Assembly: GCF_014198605.1 (NCBI RefSeq)
Contig: NZ_JACIHU010000001.1
Direction: 5' to 3' (one strand)
Source of the DNA: Rhizobium etli_C
Lineage (GTDB): Bacteria > Pseudomonadota > Alphaproteobacteria > Rhizobiales > Rhizobiaceae
DNA length: 64,000 bases
Part shown: positions 23,919 through 32,717 of the stretch, piece by piece
Layout: the number at the start of each line of letters is the position of its first letter
How positions within the stretch are numbered: the first letter of the stretch is position 1
Made by a program: the position numbers and the translations under genes
The notes under the pieces: model-generated
Told to the model about the DNA's origin: nothing
Seen by the model: only the letters and a program-made list of their open reading frames with translations
The model's database searches: none

Positions 23919-25091
23919 ATGCTTCTTCGAACAAAATCATTCCGTTGCGCGCTCATGCTGGCCCTCGTCATCGGGGCCGGCCTGCCGGCTCACGCACAGG
24001 AAGGCGCAGCTATGCCGCCTGTTGCCGTCAGCGTCCTGACGCTCAACGCCCGTGCGGTTCCCGTCGTCAACGAGCTGCCGGGGCGCATTGCCGCGACCCG
24101 GGTCTCGGAAGTGCGGGCCAGGGTTTCCGGCATCCTGCAGGAGCGGGTGTTCGAGCAAGGCAGCCTCGTTCACCAGGGCGATGTGCTTTACCGGATCGAT
24201 CCGGCGCTGTTCCGGGTCCGCGTGGCAAGCGCCGAAGCAAGCCTCGAGCGCGCCAGGGCGACGCAACTGAATGCCCGCCAGCAGCTGGAGCGCCAGAAGT
24301 CGCTGCGCGATCGCGATGTCGCAAGCGGTGTCGAATATGATGCGGCGGCCGTCGCTCTTGCCCAGGCCGATGCCGATGTCGCGCTGGCGCAGGCAGCCCT
24401 CGACGAAGCGAAGATCAATCTCGGCTATACCGAAGTCCGCGCGCCGATCACGGGCATCATCGGCGGTGCGCTGGTGACGGAAGGCGCTTTGGTAACGGCC
24501 GATGCTGGGGACGCCCTGGCACAGATCCAGCAAATCGACCCCGTCTATGCCGACTTCACGCAATCCTCGGGCGCGTTGCTGGCGCTGAAGAGAGCCGTCG
24601 AGAACGGCAGCCTTGCATCGACGGAGCCTGACAAGGCCGATATCAAGCTCGTCTTCGACGACGGCACGGTCTATGGCGGAGCCGGAAAGCTTCTCTTCCG
24701 CAGCGCCAGTGTCGATACGACCACGGGCCAGGTTACCCTTCGCGGCGAGTTCCCCAATCCCAAGGGTGATCTGCTGCCGGGGCTTTATGTCAGGGTTCGC
24801 ATCGAGCAGGCCGTGCGTGAGAATGCGATCGTCATCCCTCAGCGCGCTGTCATCCGTACGCCTGATGGCAAGGCGCAGGTCTATGTCGTCGAGGAGGGCG
24901 ATGTCGCCCAGCCGCGCGACGTGACGCTCGGTCAATCCTCCGGCAATGAATGGGTGGTCGAGAGCGGCTTGTCCGCCGGACAGCGGCTGGTCGTCGACGG
25001 CGGCCAGAAGCTGCAGCCGGGCGCGAAGGTCGCACCGGACGAACTGCGCGACGGTCAGGTGGCGTCCGGTGACGTCAGGAAGCCGGAGTAA
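23919..25091 (+). CDS. RND efflux periplasmic adaptor (AcrA/MexE-like)
   Basis: 390 residues from ATG 23919, with GGAAAG about 9 nt upstream (GTG 23913 also in frame). A signal peptide ends at AHAQ near residue 27; unlike AcrA there is no lipobox Cys. The order is typical: beta-barrel/lipoyl start with VSEVRARVSGILQERVFEQG near residue 58, an alpha-helical hairpin (about 95-165), the second lipoyl half IKINLGYTEVRAPITG here seen as GYTEVRAPITGIIGG, and the barrel DLLPGLYVRVRIEQ. It links the inner-membrane pump to an outer-membrane channel. No channel gene is adjacent, so a shared one is inferred. Confidence 0.93.
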   Translation: MLLRTKSFRCALMLALVIGAGLPAHAQEGAAMPPVAVSVLTLNARAVPVVNELPGRIAATRVSEVRARVSGILQERVFEQGSLVHQGDVLYRIDPALFRVRVASAEASLERARATQLNARQQLERQKSLRDRDVASGVEYDAAAVALAQADADVALAQAALDEAKINLGYTEVRAPITGIIGGALVTEGALVTADAGDALAQIQQIDPVYADFTQSSGALLALKRAVENGSLASTEPDKADIKLVFDDGTVYGGAGKLLFRSASVDTTTGQVTLRGEFPNPKGDLLPGLYVRVRIEQAVRENAIVIPQRAVIRTPDGKAQVYVVEEGDVAQPRDVTLGQSSGNEWVVESGLSAGQRLVVDGGQKLQPGAKVAPDELRDGQVASGDVRKPE

Positions 25092-25096
25092 GATCG

Positions 25097-28000
25097 ATGG
25101 CACGCTTCTTTATCGATCGCCCGATCCTTGCCTGGGTCTTTGCGATCTTCATCTCCGTCGCCGGCCTGATCGCGCTTCCGTTCCTGCCGGTTGCGCAATA
25201 TCCGAAGGTCGCTCCGCCACAGCTCAGCATCAGCACCAGCTATCCCGGCGCATCGCCGCAGGACATCTATCAGGGCGTCACCCGCCAGATCGAGGAGGAG
25301 CTGAACGGCGTCGAAGGGCTTTCCTATTTCGAATCGACGTCGGATACGTCAGGCGCGATGACGATTACCGCGACCTTTGCGGCCGGCACCGACATCGACC
25401 AGGCATCCGTCGACGTCCAGAACGCCATCCGCCGTGTCGAGCCGCGGCTGCCGCAGACGGTCAAGGATCAGGGCATCACGGTCGAAGAGGCGTCCTCCGG
25501 CTTCCTCATGTTCATCTCGCTGACCGCGACCGACGGGAAGACCGACGAGGTGGCGCTCGGCGACTATCTCAATAGAAACGTCATCGGGGAGCTGCGCCGT
25601 CTCGACGGCGTCGGCCGGGCGCAGCTGTTTGCCTCGCAGCGGGCGATGCGCATCTGGATCGATCCGGACAAACTGGTCGGCCTGCACCTCACCGCGTCGG
25701 ATATCAGCGCGGCGATCTCGGCACAGAACGCCCAGGTTGCGGCCGGCCAGATCGGCGCAGCACCCAATCCGATCTCGCAGGATCTGACGGCGACGGTCCT
25801 GGTCAAGGGACAGCTGACCGACACCAAGGAGTTCGGCGATATCGTGCTGCGCGCCAATGCCGACGGATCCAATGTCAGGCTGCGCGACGTCGCGCGGATC
25901 GAGGAGGGCAGCGAGAGTTACAGCTTCTCCACCCGGCTGAATGGTCAGCCGAGTGCGGCGATCGCCATCCAGCTGTCGTCGACGGGCAATGCCGTCAACA
26001 CGTCCAATCTGGTCAAGGCGAAGATGGAGGAGCTGTCACGCTTCTTCCCGGCGGGCGTCGAATATTCCGTTCCCTACGATACCAGCCCGTTCGTCTCGGC
26101 ATCGATCGAGAAGGTGGCGCATACGCTCGCAGAGGCCGTCGCCCTCGTCTTCATCGTCATGCTCGTCTTCCTGCAGAGCTTCCGCTACACCATCATTCCG
26201 ACGCTGGTCGTGCCCGTCGCGCTGCTCGGCACGCTGGCGGTAATGTTTGCCGCCGGTTTCTCGATCAACGTGCTGACGATGTTCGCAATGGTGCTGGCCA
26301 TCGGCATTCTGGTCGACGACGCCATCGTCGTCGTCGAGAATGTCGAGCGGCTGATGGCGGTGGAAGGGCTGTCGCCGAAGGAGGCGACCAAGAAAGCGAT
26401 GCGGCAGATTACCGGGGCGATCCTCGGCATCACGCTGGTTCTTACCTGCGTCTTCGTGCCGATGGCGTTCTTCCCGGGCTCGACAGGCATCATTTACCGC
26501 CAGTTCAGCCTGACCATGGTCGTATCGATCCTGTTTTCGGCCTTCCTCGCACTGTCGCTGACGCCGGCGCTGTGCGCCACCTTCCTGAAGCCGATCAAGG
26601 GTCATCACGAGAAGAAGGGCGTTGCCGGCTGGTTCAACCGCAACTTCGACCGGCTGACCGGCCGTTATGCCCGCACCGTCGAGGGATTGGCCAAGCGCTC
26701 CTGGCGGGTCATGGCGGTCTATGTCGCGCTGGTCGTCGGTCTCGGCTATCTCTTCGTCAACCTGCCGAGCAGCTTCGTGCCGGATGAGGACCAGGGCTTC
26801 CTGATCGTCGACGTGCAGGGCCCGCCGGAAGCGAGCCGCAACCGCACAGTGGCCTCGCTCGAAAGCATCGAGGCCATCTTCAAGACCGAGCCGGCGGTTG
26901 AGAACGTCGTCGCGATCCAGGGCTTCAGTTTCTCAGGGCAGGGGCCGAATGCCGCCCTGGTTTTCGTCACCCTCAAGGATTGGGCCGAACGCGGCGCCGG
27001 CAATTCGGTGCAGGAAATTTCCAACCGGGTCAACATGCAGCTGTTCGCGTTGAAGGATGCGACATCCTTCGCGCTGTCGCCGCCGCCGATCGAAGGTTTC
27101 GGGACGACCAACGGCTTCACCTTCCGCCTTCAGGATCGTGGCGCAAAGGGCCAGGCAGCGCTTAACGAGGCGGCGGCAATGCTCCTCGGCAAGGCATCAC
27201 AGAACCCTGTGATCGCAGGCGTCCGGCCGGAGGGCATGCCGGATTCGGCGCAGCTCGTTCTCGTTATCGATCGCGAGAAGGCAAATACCTTCGGAGTTGC
27301 TTTCGCCGACATCAACAACACGATCACCGCCAATCTCGGCTCGAGCTATGTCAACGACTTCCCGAACTCCGGCCGCATGCAACGCGTCATCGTCCAGGCG
27401 CAGGACAAGAGCAGGCTTCAGGCTGAAGATCTGATGAAGCTCAACGTCCGCAATGCAAGCGGCGGGATGGTGCCGCTGTCGTCCTTCGCCATCGCCGAAT
27501 GGCGCAAAGGACCGGCCCAGATCGTCGGCTATAACGGATATCCGGCTGTGCGCCTCTCGGGCGCTCCGGCGCCAGGATATTCATCGGGGGCGGCGATTGC
27601 CGAAATGGAGCGGCTGGCAGCCGAACTTCCCGACGGTTTCGGTTTCGAATGGACCGGCCAGTCGCTGGAGGAAATCAAATCGGGCTCACAGGCGCCGATC
27701 CTCTTCGGCCTCAGCATCCTCTTCGTCTTCCTGCTGCTGTCGGGGCTTTACGAGAGCTGGTCCATCCCGCTGTCGGTGATGCTGGTCGTGCCGCTCGGCG
27801 TGCTCGGCTGCGTGCTCGCGGTGATGAGCCGCGACATGTCCAATGACATCTATTTCAAGGTCGGCCTGATTGCGATCATCGGCCTGTCGGCCAAGAACGC
27901 CATCCTGATCGTCGAATTCGCCAAGGACGGTTTTGCCGAGGGCAAATCGCTAATGGACGCCGCAATCGAAGGCGCCCGTCTGCGGTTCCGGCCGATCATC

Positions 28001-28249
28001 ATGACCTCGCTCGCCTTCACCTTGGGCGTGGTGCCCCTGGCGATCGCCACCGGCCCAAGTGCGGCGAGCCAGAATGCGATCGGCACCGGCGTGCTTGGCG
28101 GCATGATTTCCGCAACGGTTCTGGCGATCTTCTTCGTTCCCGTCTTCTTCATCTTGGTGCTGCGTCTGTTGAGGACGAAACGGCCGGCGACGGCGAACGA
28201 GGAGGCCCCGGTCGGGCAGTCGCCGGCGACGGTGACATCGCCGACGTAG
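25097..28249 (+). CDS. RND multidrug efflux permease (AcrB/MexF-like)
   Basis: 1050 residues, the usual HAE1 family length, starting MARFFIDRPILAWVFAI, with 12 membrane helices and two large periplasmic loops. Proton relay aspartates are in the helix-4 motif GILVDDAIVVVENVERL. GSSYVNDFPNSGRMQRVIVQ near residue 750 is typical of HAE1 drug pumps. It starts 5 bp after the adaptor stop, so the two are one operon under the divergent TetR regulator. Substrates are probably hydrophobic drugs, plant phenolics or flavonoids; that is inference from the family in rhizobia. Confidence 0.95.
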   Translation: MARFFIDRPILAWVFAIFISVAGLIALPFLPVAQYPKVAPPQLSISTSYPGASPQDIYQGVTRQIEEELNGVEGLSYFESTSDTSGAMTITATFAAGTDIDQASVDVQNAIRRVEPRLPQTVKDQGITVEEASSGFLMFISLTATDGKTDEVALGDYLNRNVIGELRRLDGVGRAQLFASQRAMRIWIDPDKLVGLHLTASDISAAISAQNAQVAAGQIGAAPNPISQDLTATVLVKGQLTDTKEFGDIVLRANADGSNVRLRDVARIEEGSESYSFSTRLNGQPSAAIAIQLSSTGNAVNTSNLVKAKMEELSRFFPAGVEYSVPYDTSPFVSASIEKVAHTLAEAVALVFIVMLVFLQSFRYTIIPTLVVPVALLGTLAVMFAAGFSINVLTMFAMVLAIGILVDDAIVVVENVERLMAVEGLSPKEATKKAMRQITGAILGITLVLTCVFVPMAFFPGSTGIIYRQFSLTMVVSILFSAFLALSLTPALCATFLKPIKGHHEKKGVAGWFNRNFDRLTGRYARTVEGLAKRSWRVMAVYVALVVGLGYLFVNLPSSFVPDEDQGFLIVDVQGPPEASRNRTVASLESIEAIFKTEPAVENVVAIQGFSFSGQGPNAALVFVTLKDWAERGAGNSVQEISNRVNMQLFALKDATSFALSPPPIEGFGTTNGFTFRLQDRGAKGQAALNEAAAMLLGKASQNPVIAGVRPEGMPDSAQLVLVIDREKANTFGVAFADINNTITANLGSSYVNDFPNSGRMQRVIVQAQDKSRLQAEDLMKLNVRNASGGMVPLSSFAIAEWRKGPAQIVGYNGYPAVRLSGAPAPGYSSGAAIAEMERLAAELPDGFGFEWTGQSLEEIKSGSQAPILFGLSILFVFLLLSGLYESWSIPLSVMLVVPLGVLGCVLAVMSRDMSNDIYFKVGLIAIIGLSAKNAILIVEFAKDGFAEGKSLMDAAIEGARLRFRPIIMTSLAFTLGVVPLAIATGPSAASQNAIGTGVLGGMISATVLAIFFVPVFFILVLRLLRTKRPATANEEAPVGQSPATVTSPT

Positions 28250-28287
28250 GCTATCCGCGAAGGCGGGCGAGACTGACGCTTGCTTTC

Positions 28288-28476
28288 CCTTCTCCCCAGC
28301 GGGGAGAAGGTGGCCCGAAGGGTCGGATTGAGGGGCCACACAGCACAGCATTCATTGCCCTTCGTTTGCGCTCGGGCACTCGCGGCCCTGCCGCTCGCCC
28401 CTCATCTGCCTGCCGGCATCCGCCGGGGTCGAGCCACGCGTCTCGACCCGTCCTTCGGACCCCGCTGGGGAGAAGG
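28288..28476. repeat. 189-bp MITE-like element with 17-bp terminal inverted repeats
   Basis: The ends CCTTCTCCCCAGCGGGG (28288-28304) and its exact reverse complement (28460-28476) flank an imperfectly self-complementary interior. It fills most of the gap between the efflux pump and a convergent phosphatase gene. No coding potential. Confidence 0.8.
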
Positions 28477-28534
28477 GGGATGTCGCAGCGCCGTGCTCAT
28501 TGATTGAACTGTTGGGGGCCCGATACGAGTTCCA

Positions 28535-29284
28535 CTACCCATCGGGCTTTGGCGTGATCGTCATGTCGGCACCATGGGCATCGCGCAACTGACCTTCCTG
28601 GCCCGGCTGCCGGTCGGCGGCCTGGTGCAGCAGGATGGATACATAGCCTTGCGCGTGTGTGCCCTCGATCAGGGTGATATCGGCATTTCCGGGGTTGTCG
28701 GAGCGCTCGAACCACTCGACAGGGCGGTGCAGGAAGTTCATTTCGACCGCCCGGTTGGTGACGCCGTGGCCGACGATGACGACGTTGTGATCGTCATTTT
28801 CGGCGTCGTGCATGACCGTCTGGAGGAACAGGCGCACCCGCTGGGCCACATCCGCACGGCTCTCGCCATCCGGCGGCCGTGCGTAGAATTTGCCGCTATT
28901 GCTGCGCAGCCTCGCCCATTTTTTGAATTCCTCGGGAAACTTCTGTTTCCGTTCGGCGTGGTCGTAAATTTCGGTGAAGAGACCGAAATCCTGCTCGCGC
29001 AGCAGATAATCCTCCCTGATATCGCCGACGACGCTTGCCGGCAGGGCTTCGAGCACGGCGTCCTTGCTCTGCCGCGTCCTCAGGAATGGCGAGTACCAGA
29101 TGTGCAGCTTGCCAAGGCCGGGACTCGGCGCCGCCTGCAGATAGGTGGCGATCACACCGCCGGCCTCCAGCGCCTGCCGGTAGCCCCATTGCGTCAGCGG
29201 CACGTTGTGATCGCCGAATTGGCGGTAGGCCCGTTCGTCGATGTTGCCGAGGGATTCGCCGTGGCGAACGAGAAAGAGACGCAT
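28535..29284 (-). CDS. Histidine phosphatase (phosphoglycerate mutase-like) protein
   Basis: 249 residues from ATG 29284, with GGGA 7 nt upstream. The catalytic signature LFLVRHGESLGNIDERAY is at the N-terminus (His8), with the partner arginine in SPFLRTRQS near 70, acid/base Glu in the REQDFGLF region, and the second His in VVIVGHGVTNRAVE near 175. It hydrolyses phosphate esters; physiological substrate unknown. It is divergent from plcP with 197 bp between. Confidence 0.9.
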   Translation of the reverse strand: MRLFLVRHGESLGNIDERAYRQFGDHNVPLTQWGYRQALEAGGVIATYLQAAPSPGLGKLHIWYSPFLRTRQSKDAVLEALPASVVGDIREDYLLREQDFGLFTEIYDHAERKQKFPEEFKKWARLRSNSGKFYARPPDGESRADVAQRVRLFLQTVMHDAENDDHNVVIVGHGVTNRAVEMNFLHRPVEWFERSDNPGNADITLIEGTHAQGYVSILLHQAADRQPGQEGQLRDAHGADMTITPKPDG

Positions 29285-29401
29285 CAGCCATCCCGCAGTG
29301 TCGGATCTTGAATCGCAGTCATCATGGACGCGCACAACAGGCAGGGCAAGATTGTCGCTGCGCCGTCCCGCCAGAACGGCTTTGCGGGGCTTTTCCCAAG
29401 T

Positions 29402-29419
29402 CTGTCATCTTCCTGAAAC
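29402..29419 (+). promoter_or_regulatory. Candidate Pho box before plcP
   Basis: CTGTCAT-CTTC-CTGAAAC: the first half matches the PhoB half-site CTGTCAT exactly, and the second keeps CTG at the correct 11-bp phase but is otherwise weak. It lies 79 bp upstream of the plcP start. PhoB control of plcP is known in S. meliloti. Confidence 0.65.
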
Positions 29420-29480
29420 ACGAGTCTGGTTTTGGAAGGTTACATGAAAGATGGGGCATGAGCCGTAGCTCGTGATAGAC

Positions 29481-30290
29481 ATGATGGAACCCAGACATTT
29501 CCGCACGCTCTTCATTTCCGATGTCCATCTCGGCTCGAAGGCCGCGAAGGCCGACTTCCTGCTGGATTTCCTGCGCTACCACGAAGCCGATACGATCGTT
29601 CTTGTCGGCGACATCGTCGACGGCTGGCGCCTGAAGCGCAGCTGGTATTGGCCGCAGGTTTGCAACGACGTCGTCCAGAAGCTCCTGCGCAAGGCGCGCA
29701 AGGGTACGCGCGTCGTCTATATCCCCGGCAATCACGACGAATTCCTGCGCGATTTTCCGGGCATGCATTTCGGCGGCATCGAGGTCGTCGAGCGGATGAT
29801 GCATGACGGCGCCGACGGCAAGAAATACCTGATCCTGCATGGCGACGAGTTCGATGTCGTCGTTCGCAATGCCCGCCTGCTCGCTTATCTCGGCGACTGG
29901 GCATACGATACGGCGATCCGCATCAACATCCTGCTGGCGGCCGTGCGCCGCCGCCTCGGCATGCCCTACTGGTCTTTCTCGGCCTGGGCCAAGCTGCAGG
30001 TCAAGCATGCCGTCAATTTCATCGGCGAATTCGAGCGCGTCGTCGCCGAAGAGGCGCGCAAGAGCGGGGCCGACGGGGTGATCTGCGGTCATATCCACCA
30101 CGCGGTCATCCAGGACATGGACGGCATCCGCTACATCAATACCGGCGACTGGGTAGAAAGCTGCACGGCTGTCGCCGAGCACGAGGACGGCACGTTCGAA
30201 CTGATCACCTGGCGGGCGCTCGCCAGCACCGTGCCGGCGCTGACGGCGGTCGAGCGCGAAGGGGCAGAACTGGCGCCTCAGGCCGCCTGA
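29481..30290 (+). CDS. plcP: PlcP-type phospholipase C (metallophosphoesterase)
   Basis: 269 residues from ATG 29481 (GTG 29472 and ATG 29484 are also possible). The calcineurin-like metal motifs appear in order: ISDVHLGSKA, VGDIVDGW, PGNHDEF, LHGDEFD and CGHIHHAVI. It resembles UDP-2,3-diacylglucosamine hydrolases (LpxH), but the S. meliloti homologue PlcP (SMc00171, from memory) cleaves phosphatidylcholine and related lipids during phosphate starvation, releasing diacylglycerol for phosphate-free lipids. The Pho box at 29402 supports the PlcP reading over LpxH. The neighbourhood with malic enzyme also fits that memory. Confidence 0.8.
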   Translation: MMEPRHFRTLFISDVHLGSKAAKADFLLDFLRYHEADTIVLVGDIVDGWRLKRSWYWPQVCNDVVQKLLRKARKGTRVVYIPGNHDEFLRDFPGMHFGGIEVVERMMHDGADGKKYLILHGDEFDVVVRNARLLAYLGDWAYDTAIRINILLAAVRRRLGMPYWSFSAWAKLQVKHAVNFIGEFERVVAEEARKSGADGVICGHIHHAVIQDMDGIRYINTGDWVESCTAVAEHEDGTFELITWRALASTVPALTAVEREGAELAPQAA

Positions 30291-30463
30291 TTTTACCTGT
30301 TAGATCCAGCGTTGGCGCGTCTGCGTCCGCGCAACAGAAATTTAGCCGTTCCCGTCAGGCAGGCCCATTTTATTTTTTAAAACGTTTCAGGAGGCTATTT
30401 CTCGCAATAGTCGCCTTCCGAGTGGCGTGTTAGGACAACGTCCAGTTTCCTTCAGGTCCACCG

Positions 30464-31684
30464 ATGATTCCCGCTCAACATTCCCCAACGGGTGAGGGAG
30501 CGCCGCCGCGCTTCCGGCTGCTCAGCGCGCTTTCCTATTGTGCGCCGCTGCTGGTCAACGGCATCGTTCTGCCGTTTTTCCCCGTCTGGCTCGCGACCCA
30601 CAGCTTCAGCGACCATGAGATCGGCATCATCCTTGCCATACCGATGGTGGTCCGTGTGCTGGTGGCGCCTGTCGTCGCCATGATCGCCGACCGCTTGAAG
30701 GAACGCGCCGACGTGCTGCTCTGGTCGGGCGGCCTGTCGCTGCTGACGGCGATCGCGCTCTACTGGACGACAAGTTTCTGGCCGGTGACGATCGTCTATA
30801 CGCTGCAAGGTGCTACCTTCGCGCCCTATCTGCCGGTCGTCGAATCGATCGTCATCTCCGGCGTGCGCCGCTGGGGGCTCGATTACGGGTCGATGCGCGT
30901 CTGGGGCTCGATCGCCTTCATCGTCTCGACGCTCGTCGGCGGTCAGCTGATCAGCCGGTGGGGCGGCGAGATGGTGCTGCCGGTAATGGTGTTCGGCTTT
31001 GCCATGACTGTGGTCATGGCGATCTTTTGTCCGCGCATCGGGCCGACGCGGCGGCGTGGCCAGCCGATCAACATTCCCGCCGCCACCGGCAGCGGCCTGC
31101 GCGAGCCGCATCTGCTGCTGCTCCTGATCGGCGTCGCCATCCAGCAGTCAAGCCATGCCGTGCTCAACGCTTTCTCGTCGATCTACTGGCATCAGCTGGG
31201 CTTTTCCGGCGCTGAGGTCGGTCTGCTCTGGAGTGCCGGCGTCGCTTCGGAGGTGACGGTATTCTTCCTGTCGAAGCGTCTCAACCGGCGCTTCAATGCC
31301 TGGACGCTGATCCGCTTCGGCTGCGCCGTCAGCGTCTGCCGCTGGATCCTGTTTCCCATGAACACGGGCCTTGCCGGCTTCTTCCTGCTGCAATGCTTCC
31401 ACGGCTTTACCTACGCCTTCGTGCACACCGGCGTGCAGCGGCGGATCGTGGCGACGGTGCAGGAGACGCAGGAATCCTCGGCCCAAGGCGCCTATTTCTT
31501 CTATGTCGGCATGGCGATGGCGCTGATGACCATCGCAGCAGGTTATCTCTACGCCTTACTCGGCGTCGTCAGCTTTTACGTCATGGCGCTGGTCGCGCTC
31601 TGTGGCCTCGGCCTCGTCATCTCGGCCTATTACCTTCAGCCCCAGAGGCTGCTTTCGGGCGGAAAAACCAGGGAAGCGGCGTAA
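30464..31684 (+). CDS. MFS transporter, HcaT/LacY-like
   Basis: 406 residues with about 12 membrane helices. The N-terminal PLLVNGIVLPFFPVWL and the loop IADRLKERADVLL, plus a cytoplasmic motif ISGVRRWGLDYGSMRVWGS near residue 130, are typical of the phenyl-propionate permease (HcaT)/nucleoside-symporter-like group. Substrate unknown. Its 3' end overlaps the convergent epimerase gene by 49 bp. It is 173 bp downstream of plcP; whether they are cotranscribed is unclear, as an AT-rich stretch around 30370 could be a promoter. Confidence 0.88.
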   Translation: MIPAQHSPTGEGAPPRFRLLSALSYCAPLLVNGIVLPFFPVWLATHSFSDHEIGIILAIPMVVRVLVAPVVAMIADRLKERADVLLWSGGLSLLTAIALYWTTSFWPVTIVYTLQGATFAPYLPVVESIVISGVRRWGLDYGSMRVWGSIAFIVSTLVGGQLISRWGGEMVLPVMVFGFAMTVVMAIFCPRIGPTRRRGQPINIPAATGSGLREPHLLLLLIGVAIQQSSHAVLNAFSSIYWHQLGFSGAEVGLLWSAGVASEVTVFFLSKRLNRRFNAWTLIRFGCAVSVCRWILFPMNTGLAGFFLLQCFHGFTYAFVHTGVQRRIVATVQETQESSAQGAYFFYVGMAMALMTIAAGYLYALLGVVSFYVMALVALCGLGLVISAYYLQPQRLLSGGKTREAA

Positions 31685-32619
31685 CGCAGGCCGGGCTCGC
31701 GGTCGCGGGCGAGCAGCAGCGGGCCGTCGAGATCGACGAAATCGGCATTCTGGGCGAGCAGCACCGCCGGCGCCATGGCAAGCGAGGTACCGACCATGCA
31801 GCCGATCATGATGGCGAAGCCGATCCGCTCGGCTTCCGTCTTCATCGCCAGGGCTTCGGTGAGGCCGCCTGACTTGTCGAGCTTGATGTTGATCGCGTCA
31901 TAGCGGTCGGCAAGACTTGCGAGGTCGCCGGTATGGTGGACGCTCTCGTCGGCGCAGACGAGCAGCGGACGGCGGATCTCGGCAAGCAAGGCGTCGCGGC
32001 CGGCCGGCAGCGGCTGCTCGACGAGCGCCACACCCGCCTCCGCGGCGATGTTGAGGTGACGCTCCAGCACCGCTTCCGGCCAGCCTTCATTGGCATCGAG
32101 GATGATTGCGGCCTCGGGCGCGGCCGCGCGGACGGCGCGGATGCGGCTTTCATCGTCGCCGGTGCCGACCTTGACCTTCAGCAGGGCGCGGCCGGCATGT
32201 TCGCGCGCCTGGACCGCCATCACCTCCGGTTCGCCGAGCGAGATGGTATAGGCTGTTGTCAGCGGTTTCGGATCGGCAATGCCCAGTCGAGACGCGACGC
32301 TTTGGCCCGTCTGTTTCGCTTCCAGATCCCAGAGGGCGCAATCGACGGCGTTGCGGGCAGCGCCGGGCGGCATCGCCGACAACAGGTCGCGCCGCGAGAT
32401 GCCTGCCTCGATCAGCGGACGCGCGGCTTCGATCTGGGCAAGAACGCTTTGCATCGTCTCGCCGTAGCGGCGATAGGGCACGCATTCGCCATGCCCCTCA
32501 GCCCCTTCGTCCGTCAGCGCGCAGGTGATGACCTCGGCCTGCGTCTTTGCGCCACGCGCGATGGTGAAGGTTCCGGCAATCGGAAAGGAATTCATCTGGA
32601 TATCAAGGATGCGCGGCAT
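31636..32619 (-). CDS. Dipeptide epimerase (L-Ala-D/L-Glu epimerase-like, enolase superfamily)
   Basis: 327 residues from ATG 32619, with AGGA 8 nt upstream. Enolase-superfamily catalytic residues: the KVKVG lysines near residue 148, metal ligands in ILDANEGW (Asp), VEQPLP (Glu) and CADESVH (Asp), and the partner Lys in INIKLDKSGG. GAARNAVDCALWDLEAK is typical of the muconate-lactonizing/dipeptide epimerase subgroup. The likely role is recycling of peptidoglycan dipeptides in the cytoplasm. Its last 49 bp overlap the MFS gene on the other strand, and it is divergent from mlaE by 98 bp. Confidence 0.85.
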   Translation of the reverse strand: MPRILDIQMNSFPIAGTFTIARGAKTQAEVITCALTDEGAEGHGECVPYRRYGETMQSVLAQIEAARPLIEAGISRRDLLSAMPPGAARNAVDCALWDLEAKQTGQSVASRLGIADPKPLTTAYTISLGEPEVMAVQAREHAGRALLKVKVGTGDDESRIRAVRAAAPEAAIILDANEGWPEAVLERHLNIAAEAGVALVEQPLPAGRDALLAEIRRPLLVCADESVHHTGDLASLADRYDAINIKLDKSGGLTEALAMKTEAERIGFAIMIGCMVGTSLAMAPAVLLAQNADFVDLDGPLLLARDREPGLRYAASLVFPPESSLWG

Positions 32620-32717
32620 TATTGCTGTCCTGCGAGCATGGAAATTGCACGTTGCTTCTGTATATTGACGCGCCGGGCGACGAACCGCTTCGCGAGTCGG
32701 CACTGTCGCTGTAAGCC

